Assembly (NCBI GenBank): GCA_017551625.1
Contig: JAFZLF010000009.1
Span: 62,001-126,000, forward strand
Origin: Clostridiales bacterium
GTDB lineage: Bacteria; Bacillota; Clostridia; Saccharofermentanales; Saccharofermentanaceae
Length of the DNA stretch: 64,000 nt
Reading direction: 5' to 3'
The notes under the pieces are model-generated. The model saw nothing but the letters and a program-made list of their open reading frames with translations, did no database searches and was not told the origin of the DNA. This document shows, in pieces, positions 1-7,321 of this stretch. Numbering within the stretch: the first letter of the stretch is position 1; every line of letters starts with the position of its first letter. The position numbers and the translations under genes were made by a program.

Positions 1-1
1 G

Positions 2-316
2 ACAACAGGGGATGAACCGGAAGAAACGACTTTGCCCGAAAACCAGACTCCGGACAACACGAAAGAAACCTTTGAGACGGCCGCGCCGACGGCTACTTCG
101 GAACCTTCGGAGATCGGTGTCATCGGAGGAGAAGACGGAGTTGTTTCCGCTGATGCGGATAACATTCTCTCAGATAGTGTCGACGGGATCCCGCTAAGTG
201 AGATCCGAACCTATATCGATGGGATTCCGGAGGCACAGGAACAGACAGCGGCACTGCTGTCTACGGTAAATGAGGCATATAAGTTTATGCGCGAATACTT
301 GAACTGGGTGGGCTGA
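2..316 (+). CDS. C-terminal end of an unidentified protein (5' truncated)
   Basis: The reading frame is open from the first bases and ends with TGA at 314-316, so the start lies upstream of the window. The visible 104 or so residues begin with a low-complexity stretch rich in Thr, Glu and Pro, like an extracytoplasmic or interdomain linker. An acidic segment follows, then a short ordered tail with alternating hydrophobic residues that ends in LNWVG. No family is recognisable. The stop is one base from the ATG of the next gene, so the two are almost certainly co-transcribed. The tail may associate with that membrane protein, but this is inference. Confidence 0.6.
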   Translation, partial: TTGDEPEETTLPENQTPDNTKETFETAAPTATSEPSEIGVIGGEDGVVSADADNILSDSVDGIPLSEIRTYIDGIPEAQEQTAALLSTVNEAYKFMREYLNWVG

Positions 317-317
317 G

Positions 318-1445
318 ATGAAAGAGAAGGAATATATCTCGACAAAACAATATCGCATCCTTCTGTCGTTTTCGCTGTTGATGATCTTCACCACCAGATC
401 TCTTCCGGCGTTCTGCGGAGCCTGTCTGCAGACGATCATGTTCGTCCTTTTGAACCGGGAGATTTTCGACCGCATCTCCAATAAGCGTATCTGCTGGGGG
501 ATCTTCCTGACGATGTCGGCGCTTATGGGAGAAGGGATGTTCTTCCTGTCGAGGTTTCTTCCCGAATCCTTCTCCAGTTCCGGATTCTTCCTCCTGCCGG
601 CGTCGACATTCCTGTTCCTGAGTGTGCCTATGTTTGATTACTTTGATGAGGAGCACTCGATATCGGTCCGGGAGATCTGGCACGGATTTTTCTACTTTGT
701 TCCTGCCGGTATTATCGTGTCGATGATCCGTGAACTCTTTGGCCAGTCTTCGGTGTGCGGCGTCTATTTCGAAGGACTTGCCCGATATCAGATCCGGTTC
801 TTCGGCCGTGTCTCCGGCTCGGCTATGCTGGTCCTCGGCAGCCTCCTGTTCCTGTATTTCCTGAAGAACGGAGAAGACGAGATCCCGTATGTTCTGGATA
901 CGAAGGAGAAGAGATCGCGGATCTTCCGTCCGATCTCGCTTGTCAGGGAGAAGATGTTCCTCCGTTTGAGTCTGTGCCTCCTGCTCTATGATCTTCTCTT
1001 CGGCGCGATCGGGATCCTCCTGATCTTCCGTATGCCATCGTTCCTTCACCAGCCTGCGCACATCGTCCTTCTGTCTTCCGTGATGTCACTGGTGCTCCTG
1101 ACACTTATCGTCAAGGGACTCCGGCAGAGCGAGACTCTAGATGAGTATAACTATGTACCTTTTCTGGGTGTGATAACCACATCGATCCCATTGATCCTCT
1201 ATATGCGTGATCTGGTCCTTCCTTCTGATGTTTCTGCAGGCATGAAGATCCTCTGGTGGAGCGCGCTGACGGTCGGGATCTGGTTGTTCTCGGTGGTCGT
1301 GATCGCATACTGCCGTGTGATCAACGGAAGGCTGCTGTTCGGTAAACAGCCACGATGTCTGGAGGGGATCCCTCTGATCGTACTTCATGTGCTGCTTGCT
1401 ATGGTCGTATTTATGCCGTGGACAGAAGTACTGGTGAATCTGTAA
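318..1445 (+). CDS. Polytopic membrane protein, unknown function
   Basis: 375 residues with about nine or ten hydrophobic segments spread along the length, so an integral membrane protein. A segment near residues 130-150 reads FVPAGIIVSMIRELFG. This recalls the IRE-L/I-LG element of the RnfA/RnfE (NqrD/E) family of ion-translocating electron-transport subunits. The protein is much longer than those (about 200 residues) and the rest does not match clearly, so I do not assign it. ATG at 318 follows the previous stop by one base. It is followed by an RNA methyltransferase after a 23-base gap. Confidence 0.65.
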   Translation: MKEKEYISTKQYRILLSFSLLMIFTTRSLPAFCGACLQTIMFVLLNREIFDRISNKRICWGIFLTMSALMGEGMFFLSRFLPESFSSSGFFLLPASTFLFLSVPMFDYFDEEHSISVREIWHGFFYFVPAGIIVSMIRELFGQSSVCGVYFEGLARYQIRFFGRVSGSAMLVLGSLLFLYFLKNGEDEIPYVLDTKEKRSRIFRPISLVREKMFLRLSLCLLLYDLLFGAIGILLIFRMPSFLHQPAHIVLLSSVMSLVLLTLIVKGLRQSETLDEYNYVPFLGVITTSIPLILYMRDLVLPSDVSAGMKILWWSALTVGIWLFSVVVIAYCRVINGRLLFGKQPRCLEGIPLIVLHVLLAMVVFMPWTEVLVNL

Positions 1446-1468
1446 GAAGTGAAAAGGAGACGATTTAA

Positions 1469-2686
1469 TTGAAGATCGTGATAACGTGCCTCTTTGGGCT
1501 GGAACATTACTGTGTAGAGGATCTGGAAAACATCGGTTATACCAGGGACAGGATTCAGGTGACGGACGGACAGATCATCCTCCTGACTACGCCTGAGAAG
1601 ATGGCGGAGGATGCTGCCCGGGTGTGCCTGTGGAGCCGGCGGGGAGAGCGTGTGCTTCTGTCTATAGGGGAGTTCTTCGCAGATACATTTGATGCATTCT
1701 TTGACGGGATCGCTTCCGTTTCGTGGGCAAACTGGATCCCGTACGGCGCGGCTTTTCATGTGAACGGCTATTCGCGTGATTCGAAACTGTTCGGCATCCC
1801 GGCATGCCAGAGTCTGGCGAAGAAGGCGATCGTACGGGCGCTCTCTGCCGTCCGGCCGGGGTCTTCGGAGGGGCGGATCGAGGAAGATGAACGTATCGGG
1901 CTTGTGAAGATCGTCTTCGGCATCGTGAGAGATAACGTAAACCTGATGATCGACATCACGGGTGACGGGCTGCACAAGCGCGGATACCGGCCACTCATGC
2001 ATGAGGCTCCGATCAAGGAGACGCTGGCAGCCGGTATGGTGAGTGCGGCGCAGTACCGTTTTTTCGGTGAAGAAGCACTCGTTGATCCGTTCTGCGGATC
2101 CGGTACGATCGTGATCGAGGCGGCGATGATGGCTCTGAATATCGCACCGGGTCTCCATCGCGGTTTCTCCGGAGAAAAACTCCCGTATATCGGACAGGCG
2201 GCCTATACCCGCGCCCGGGAAGAAGCCAAGGACCGGATGGATCTGACGCCGCTGGACGATATATATTTTTATGGTTCCGATATTGATCCGAAGGCGGTCC
2301 ATACGGCGCAGAACAATGCCCGCGCCGCAGGTGTTTCCGATTTTATGCGCTTTAAGGTCAGCGATTTCCGTGACCAGACACCGGCCGCCCTTTCGTCCTG
2401 GACGCATCTGTCACGTCAGCTGATCCTCTGCAATCCCCCTTATGGCGGACGTCTCCTGACGCCGGAGAAAGCCGCCGAGATCTACAGCAGCATCGCATCG
2501 ACATATCTGACACGTGAAGGATACTGCAAAAAAGGGATCCGTCTTTCCGTGATCACTCCGGATGATTCTTTTGAAAAACAAGTCGTTCGCAAAGCAGATA
2601 AAAGACGAAAACTGTATAACGGTTCCATTCGATGCCAATTGACAAACTATTTTCGTCTTCCGCCGAAAGAAAACGGGAAAAAATAG
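1469..2686 (+). CDS. THUMP-domain class I SAM-dependent RNA methyltransferase
   Basis: 405 residues. The N-terminal 150 or so residues have the layout of the THUMP RNA-binding region. The C-terminal Rossmann methyltransferase carries the SAM-binding motif DPFCGSGTIVIEA (about residue 208) and the amino-methyltransferase motif NPPYGGR (about residue 323). This is the UPF0020/RlmL-RlmK type (Bacillus YpsC), expected to methylate a guanine or adenine of 23S rRNA. The start is a TTG at 1469 preceded by AAGGAG at about 1454; no ATG is better placed. The exact target base cannot be read from sequence. Confidence 0.9.
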   Translation: MKIVITCLFGLEHYCVEDLENIGYTRDRIQVTDGQIILLTTPEKMAEDAARVCLWSRRGERVLLSIGEFFADTFDAFFDGIASVSWANWIPYGAAFHVNGYSRDSKLFGIPACQSLAKKAIVRALSAVRPGSSEGRIEEDERIGLVKIVFGIVRDNVNLMIDITGDGLHKRGYRPLMHEAPIKETLAAGMVSAAQYRFFGEEALVDPFCGSGTIVIEAAMMALNIAPGLHRGFSGEKLPYIGQAAYTRAREEAKDRMDLTPLDDIYFYGSDIDPKAVHTAQNNARAAGVSDFMRFKVSDFRDQTPAALSSWTHLSRQLILCNPPYGGRLLTPEKAAEIYSSIASTYLTREGYCKKGIRLSVITPDDSFEKQVVRKADKRRKLYNGSIRCQLTNYFRLPPKENGKK

Positions 2687-2756
2687 TCCGCCGATTACGG
2701 ACACTCTAAATGTCAAAACAAAAATGATGGCCCTCCGAAAGCCCTGAAATAGGCAC

Positions 2757-2782
2757 CTTTTCACGTCATGAAAAGTTTTTGT
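2757..2782 (+). terminator. Weak intrinsic terminator after the methyltransferase
   Basis: CTTTTCA (2757-2763) and TGAAAAG (2769-2775) form a 7-bp stem with a 5-nt loop, followed by TTTTTGTGTTTTT. The stem is AT-rich, so termination may be partial. Confidence 0.45.
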
Positions 2783-2869
2783 GTTTTTCAAAAAAAGGCT
2801 TGACAAAAAAACTGCCGCCTAGTTTCAAGCGTTTGAGAAGGGTCATTTACCAAAAGCCTTGTTTTTGAG

Positions 2870-2936
2870 TTATCCACAGACTTTTCCACTTTTTCCACAG
2901 GTTTTTTCTCCACAGAAAGAGAAAAACTGTGGAAAA
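2870..2936. other. Cluster of DnaA-box-like 9-mers
   Basis: The 425-base gap 2687-3111 has no gene. It contains a perfect DnaA box TTATCCACA (2870-2878), two one-mismatch copies TTTTCCACA (2891-2899 on the plus strand, 2928-2936 on the minus strand) and a two-mismatch copy TTCTCCACA (2906-2914). Start-to-start spacings are 21, 15 and 22 bases. A very AT-rich stretch follows (about 2940-3025). No dnaA, dnaN or other origin-proximal gene is present, and genes on both sides run in the same direction. Possible roles are a DnaA-titration site, DnaA control of proA transcription, or a secondary origin-like element. Confidence 0.55.
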
Positions 2937-3032
2937 CTCTTCTGCTTTCTACTGCTTTTATTTCGGTGCATTTTCTTTTGTTTCTTTTCAAAATGAAAAG
3001 GGAAAGAAAAGTAAAAAAACGTGGAACTTCTC

Positions 3033-3061
3033 CGTTCATTGTAAGGGGAATCTGATATAAT
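3033..3061 (+). promoter_or_regulatory. Promoter of the proA-rpiB-upp-atp run
   Basis: A perfect -10 TATAAT at 3056-3061 preceded by TGA. The -35 region about 17 bases upstream is a poor match. It lies 51 bases before the proA ATG and just downstream of the DnaA-box cluster. Confidence 0.6.
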
Positions 3062-3111
3062 ATAGTGAAACAAAGAAAGGGTGGAAACACTCTGGAAGAG
3101 AAGGTTCGAGT

Positions 3112-4392
3112 ATGACTGATTTTGAGACGCGCGCACAGGGCGCAAAGAAAGCCTCGTTTGAGATGGCTGTGCTGTCGACGAAGGTGAAAAACGATGCCCT
3201 TCTTGCAATCGCCGATGCACTCTTGGCAAGTAAAGAAGAGATCTTCAAGGCCAATGCGCTTGATCTTAAGAATGCCGAGGAGACGAACCTTCCGATGCCG
3301 CTTCTGAAGCGTCTGCGTTTCGATGAGCATAAGCTCAATGACGTGGTGGGCGGACTTCGGAGCCTTAAGGAACTTCCCGATCCGGTCGGACGTGAACTTA
3401 TGAAGACCGAGATGGATGATGATCTCATACTGACCCGTGTATCCTGCCCGATCGGCGTACTGGGCATCATCTTCGAATCCCGTCCGGATGCGCTCGTACA
3501 GATCGCATCTCTGGCCTTAAAGTCCGGCAATGCTTGCTGCCTCAAGGGCGGAAGCGAAGCCATGAACAGTAACCGTATCCTCTTCGAGATCATCGAGAAG
3601 GCTTCGGTGGATGCCGGTATCCCGAAGGGGTGGATCACACTGATGGAGACGAGAAACGATGTCGCAGAGATGCTCACGCTCGATCAGTATATCGACCTGA
3701 TCATCCCGAGAGGTTCCAATTCTTTTGTACAGTACATCATGCAGCACAGTTCGATCCCGGTCATGGGTCATGCCGACGGAGTATGTCATCTGTATATCCA
3801 CGAAAAGGCCGACCGCGACATGGCGCTTTCGATCGCGGTGGACAGCAAGACCCAGTACGTCGCTGTTTGCAATGCCTGTGAGACGATCCTCGTCGATGAA
3901 AAGATCGCTCCGGATTTCCTTCCGGCGCTGGCCGCAGCGCTCCGCGAGAAGAATGTCGAGCTTCACGGCTGCGAGAAGACGAAGGCGATCCTTCCGGATG
4001 TGCTGCCTGTAGAGGAGTGGCATCACGAATATCTTGACTATAAGGTCTCCATTAAGGTCGTGTCGGGACTTTCCGAGGCGATCGACCATATTAATGCCAA
4101 TGGTTCCGGCCATACCGATTCGATCGTGACCGCGGATCCGGAAGCGGCCGAGGAATTCATGAACCGTGTCGATTCGGGAAATACTTTCTGGAACTGCTCG
4201 ACCCGCTTCTCGGATGGGCTCCGTTACGGTTTCGGTGCCGAGGTCGGTATCAGCACAAGCAAGCTCCACGCCAGAGGTCCGGTGGGACTCGAGGGTCTGG
4301 TAACGTATAAGTACAAGATCAGGGGCAACGGCAATATTGTTGCGGACTACTCTGATGGCAGAAGAAGATTCACGCATAAGCATATCAAATGA
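3112..4392 (+). CDS. proA: Glutamate-5-semialdehyde dehydrogenase (gamma-glutamyl phosphate reductase)
   Basis: 426 residues, normal length for ProA. It reduces gamma-glutamyl phosphate to glutamate-5-semialdehyde with NADPH in proline synthesis. The catalytic cysteine lies in AVCNACETIL (about residue 258), and FESRPDAL, IIPRGS and SCGST-like C-terminal elements fit the family. ATG 3112 has a GAAGAGAAGG ribosome site 8 bases upstream. No proB or proC is nearby. rpiB follows after 16 bases, so proA appears to head a run continuing into upp and the ATP synthase genes. Confidence 0.97.
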   Translation: MTDFETRAQGAKKASFEMAVLSTKVKNDALLAIADALLASKEEIFKANALDLKNAEETNLPMPLLKRLRFDEHKLNDVVGGLRSLKELPDPVGRELMKTEMDDDLILTRVSCPIGVLGIIFESRPDALVQIASLALKSGNACCLKGGSEAMNSNRILFEIIEKASVDAGIPKGWITLMETRNDVAEMLTLDQYIDLIIPRGSNSFVQYIMQHSSIPVMGHADGVCHLYIHEKADRDMALSIAVDSKTQYVAVCNACETILVDEKIAPDFLPALAAALREKNVELHGCEKTKAILPDVLPVEEWHHEYLDYKVSIKVVSGLSEAIDHINANGSGHTDSIVTADPEAAEEFMNRVDSGNTFWNCSTRFSDGLRYGFGAEVGISTSKLHARGPVGLEGLVTYKYKIRGNGNIVADYSDGRRRFTHKHIK

Positions 4393-4408
4393 AAAGAGGT
4401 ATTGGGAA

Positions 4409-4861
4409 ATGATCGTTTCAATTGCATCTGATCACGCAGGATATCCGCTTCGCAGAGACGTAGCCGACTATCTGAGCAAACAGGGACACACCGTCATCGA
4501 GGGCGGTGCGACATCTGCCGATGTACCGTACAGCTATGTGCTGGCCGGACAGAAGGTATCCAGGGACGTACTCGAAGGACAGGCGGAGCGCGGTATCGTG
4601 ATCTGCGGCACCGGTATCGGTATCTCGATGGTGGCTAACAAATTCCCGGGTATCCGCTGTGCGCTTTGCACGAACGAGTTTATGGCCAGGATGTGCCGTC
4701 AGCATAACGATGCGAATGTCCTTTCGATGGGCGCGCGTGTCATCGGAAAGGGCGTGGCATTCGGTATCGTAGATGCATTCATGACCGAGCCCTTCGACGG
4801 CGGACGTCACATGACACGTGTCAATGACATGAAGGAACAAGAAAAAGAGCTTTTCAAATAA
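4409..4861 (+). CDS. rpiB: Ribose-5-phosphate isomerase B
   Basis: 150 residues from ATG 4409, matching the usual 145-155. It interconverts ribulose-5-phosphate and ribose-5-phosphate. It begins [15 protein letters not shown], the RpiB/LacAB signature. The active-site CGTGIGISM segment (catalytic Cys at about residue 66) and [16 protein letters not shown] are present. An upstream in-frame ATG at 4337 lies inside proA and would add a non-conserved tail, so I prefer 4409, which has AGAGGT about 8 bases before it. Ribose-5-phosphate feeds PRPP, which the next gene (upp) consumes. Confidence 0.96.
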   Translation: MIVSIASDHAGYPLRRDVADYLSKQGHTVIEGGATSADVPYSYVLAGQKVSRDVLEGQAERGIVICGTGIGISMVANKFPGIRCALCTNEFMARMCRQHNDANVLSMGARVIGKGVAFGIVDAFMTEPFDGGRHMTRVNDMKEQEKELFK

Positions 4862-4881
4862 ATGATTCGGGAGGAATATCT

Positions 4882-5511
4882 ATGGCACAGTTTTTCTTAT
4901 TTGATCACCCTCTGATCCAGCACAAGATCTCCATACTGCGTGACAAGAACACATCAACGAAGGAGTTCCGTGAACTTGTACATGAGATCTCGATGCTCAT
5001 GGCGTATGAAGTGACACGTGATCTTCCGCTTACGGATAAGGAGATCGAGACTCCTGTTGCGAAGACGACGGCCAAGGTCCTGGCCGGGAAGAAGGTCGCG
5101 CTGGTTCCGATCCTCCGTGCGGGCTTAGGTATGGTAGACGGCATGCTCTCCATCATCCCGAATGCCAAGGTCGGACATATCGGTCTTTACAGAGATCCGA
5201 ATACGTTAAAGCCGGTCGAGTATTACTGCAAGCTTCCGGAGGATATTACGGAGCGCGAGGTCATCGTGCTCGATCCGATGCTGGCTACAGGTGGTTCTTC
5301 TTCTGCGGCGATCCAGTTCCTCAAGGACAGAGGAATCAAGAACATCAAGTTTGTCTGCCTGATCTCTGCGCCGGAAGGAATCGAAAGACTGCAGAACGAT
5401 CATCCGGATGTACCGGTATTCTGTGCCGCTAAAGATGAGAAGCTGAACGATCACGCTTACATCATCCCGGGCTTAGGTGATGCAGGTGACCGTCTCTTCG
5501 GAACAAATTAA
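4882..5511 (+). CDS. upp: Uracil phosphoribosyltransferase
   Basis: 209 residues, normal length. It converts uracil and PRPP to UMP in pyrimidine salvage. The PRPP-binding loop is [10 protein letters not shown] (about residues 131-140) and the C-terminal uracil-binding element [11 protein letters not shown] is intact. It starts 20 bases after rpiB with a GGGAGGAAT ribosome site. upp directly upstream of the atp operon is a common arrangement in Bacillota. Confidence 0.97.
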   Translation: MAQFFLFDHPLIQHKISILRDKNTSTKEFRELVHEISMLMAYEVTRDLPLTDKEIETPVAKTTAKVLAGKKVALVPILRAGLGMVDGMLSIIPNAKVGHIGLYRDPNTLKPVEYYCKLPEDITEREVIVLDPMLATGGSSSAAIQFLKDRGIKNIKFVCLISAPEGIERLQNDHPDVPVFCAAKDEKLNDHAYIIPGLGDAGDRLFGTN

Positions 5512-5532
5512 GGAGGTCCGAAAGAACGGGCT

Positions 5533-6396
5533 ATGAGCATGTTACTTGCCGCTTCCCGGTGGACGCAATTCTGGGAAGCATTTGAAAAAAAAATACAGGA
5601 ACTCTTCCATATCGGCAATATCGGGGAAGAGATCCGGTCTGCGATCCTTCAGTGGAGAGGGTATATACCCGGTACAGGGGAGCGTGTTCCGATCACAGAC
5701 GCGATTATCGTATCCTGGATCGCCGTACTTGCGGGCATCCTCTTCTTCACTTGGATGGGTGGAAAGAAATCGAGGATCCCATCTACGAGACAGGCGGTCA
5801 TGGAATCACTGATCAATGTCTTGTTCGGCGTCTGCAGAGACTACGGGCTTAATGAGGAACAGGCGGAGAAGGTCATCCCGATGGTGGGAACGATCGGCAT
5901 CTTCCTGATCTCCTGTAACGTGATCTCGATATTCCATATTCCGCCGCCGGCGAAGAATATCGCTTTCCCGTTTGCCATGGCGCTCTTTGCGATCGTCTAT
6001 GTCATCTTCATGTCGATCCGGTTCGTCGGGATCAAGGGCTTTGCCAGATCATTTACCGATCCGAAGCCGTTCATGGTCCCCTTCAAGATCATCGACTTCT
6101 TTATTAAACCGATCTCTCTTGCGCTCCGTCTTTTCGGTAACGTCTTCGGCGCGTTTATCCTGATGGAGTTCCTGGGTATCGTGTGCCCGCTCATTGTTCC
6201 GGGTGCATTTAGCCTGTGGTTCGACCTGATGGACGGTATCCTGCAGGCGGTCGTCTTCTGCTACCTGACTACATCTTATATCGGTGAGGTGGTCGAGAGT
6301 GCACATGCGACGAAAGAGAGAAACGAGGAGAAAGCAAAACTGAAAGCAGAAAAGAAGGCTGCCGCGGCTGCTAAAGAAGCGGAAAGCGCAGCATGA
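5533..6396 (+). CDS. atpB: ATP synthase Fo subunit a
   Basis: 287 residues with five or six membrane helices. This is the stator half of the ion channel. The essential arginine sits in SLALRLFGNVFG (Arg199) and the final helix region keeps FCYLTTSYIGE. After about residue 257 the protein has an unusual 30-residue charged tail rich in Lys, Glu and Ala that should form a cytoplasmic helix. ATG 5533 follows upp by 21 bases, with AAGGAGGT at the upp stop. An ATG two codons later is a possible alternative. It is the first of seven atp genes. Confidence 0.96.
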   Translation: MSMLLAASRWTQFWEAFEKKIQELFHIGNIGEEIRSAILQWRGYIPGTGERVPITDAIIVSWIAVLAGILFFTWMGGKKSRIPSTRQAVMESLINVLFGVCRDYGLNEEQAEKVIPMVGTIGIFLISCNVISIFHIPPPAKNIAFPFAMALFAIVYVIFMSIRFVGIKGFARSFTDPKPFMVPFKIIDFFIKPISLALRLFGNVFGAFILMEFLGIVCPLIVPGAFSLWFDLMDGILQAVVFCYLTTSYIGEVVESAHATKERNEEKAKLKAEKKAAAAAKEAESAA

Positions 6397-6418
6397 GAAA
6401 TAACAGGAGGAAGAGAAA

Positions 6419-6685
6419 ATGTTAGGTTTATCAAGAGTTTTACTGGATGCGGCGATCGATGCCAAGGGATTGGCCGGATTGGGTGCGGGTATTGCGATCG
6501 GTCTGGGTGCCCTGGGTACTACGATCGGTATCGGTACCGCTGCAGGACGTGCACTGGAAGGCTCAGCCCGTCAGCCGGAGATGTACAGCAAACTTCAGAC
6601 ATTGCTTCTGATCGCAATCGTATTTATGGAGTCCGTCGCGATCTATTCTCTGGTCGTCAGTCTCCTTTTGATCTTTACTGTCTGA
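6419..6685 (+). CDS. atpE: ATP synthase Fo subunit c
   Basis: 88 residues: two hydrophobic helices joined by the polar loop SARQPE (about residues 49-54). This is the rotor-ring subunit. The ion-binding carboxylate is Glu71 in FMESVAIYS. The glutamine of the Na+ signature in helix 1 (as in Ilyobacter, GQGYAAG) is replaced by Ile here (GIGTAAG), which argues for H+ rather than Na+ coupling. GAGGAAG lies before the ATG. Confidence 0.96.
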   Translation: MLGLSRVLLDAAIDAKGLAGLGAGIAIGLGALGTTIGIGTAAGRALEGSARQPEMYSKLQTLLLIAIVFMESVAIYSLVVSLLLIFTV

Positions 6686-6706
6686 TAGAGTTTCGAGGTG
6701 AACGAT

Positions 6707-7321
6707 ATGATGAATGCAGGAATACTGCTGACACTTGCGAATGTGCAGCTTCTGTCCGCGCCGCTGATGGCTCTGGCGGAAGGAGCGGAAGAGACAAGTT
6801 CTCTCCTTTCTCCGGATCAGCTCGCCCACTATGCGGTAACGGGACTGGTCACGATCGTCAATCTTCTGGTCGCGTATCTGATTCTCAAGTTTACACTTTT
6901 CAAGCCTTTGATGAAGGTCATGAAGGGCAGAAAAGAAGCGATCGAGAAGCAGATCACGGAAGCGGACGAAAAGAACAAGAAAGCTTCCGAGAATCTCGAC
7001 GAATCCATCAAGCGTCTGGATGCTTCCCATGAGGAGGCCATGCAGATCATCGCCGATGCCAGAACGCAGGCGGAGAAACAATCGGAGACGATCATCCAGA
7101 CTTCCAGAAAGGAAGCACAGGATATCCGAGATCGCGCGGAGGAAGATGCGAAGCGTACCCGTAAGGCTATGCTCGAAGAGATGAAGGACGAGGTCGCCGA
7201 TCTGGCAGTATCGATCGCCGGACACGTCCTGAGTACGTGTGACAGTAACGCTGACGAAGCGACGCTTCGTGCTAAGGCGAAGGAAGACCTGGAATCGGCA
7301 GAGGTGACGACAGGTGAATAA
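6707..7321 (+). CDS. atpF: ATP synthase Fo subunit b
   Basis: About 204 residues. A hydrophobic N-terminal stretch (about 1-22) and a membrane helix (about 43-65, [16 protein letters not shown]) are followed by a long charged helix, the peripheral stalk. Residues 1-22 look like a signal or second helix, longer than usual for b. I take ATG 6707 (6710 is also possible) over the GTG at 6698, because the ribosome site GAGGTG overlaps that GTG. Its end overlaps the next gene by 8 bases. b normally binds the C-terminal domain of delta, which here is found only fused to alpha. Confidence 0.93.
   Translation: MMNAGILLTLANVQLLSAPLMALAEGAEETSSLLSPDQLAHYAVTGLVTIVNLLVAYLILKFTLFKPLMKVMKGRKEAIEKQITEADEKNKKASENLDESIKRLDASHEEAMQIIADARTQAEKQSETIIQTSRKEAQDIRDRAEEDAKRTRKAMLEEMKDEVADLAVSIAGHVLSTCDSNADEATLRAKAKEDLESAEVTTGE

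Noticed and set aside
2870..2936. Chromosomal replication origin (oriC)
   Set aside because: No dnaA, dnaN, rnpA or gyr genes, and no change of gene direction; kept only as a DnaA-box cluster.
4337..4408. Longer N-terminus for rpiB
   Set aside because: The added 24 residues overlap proA and are not like any RpiB; the ATG at 4409 has its own ribosome site and family-typical first residues.
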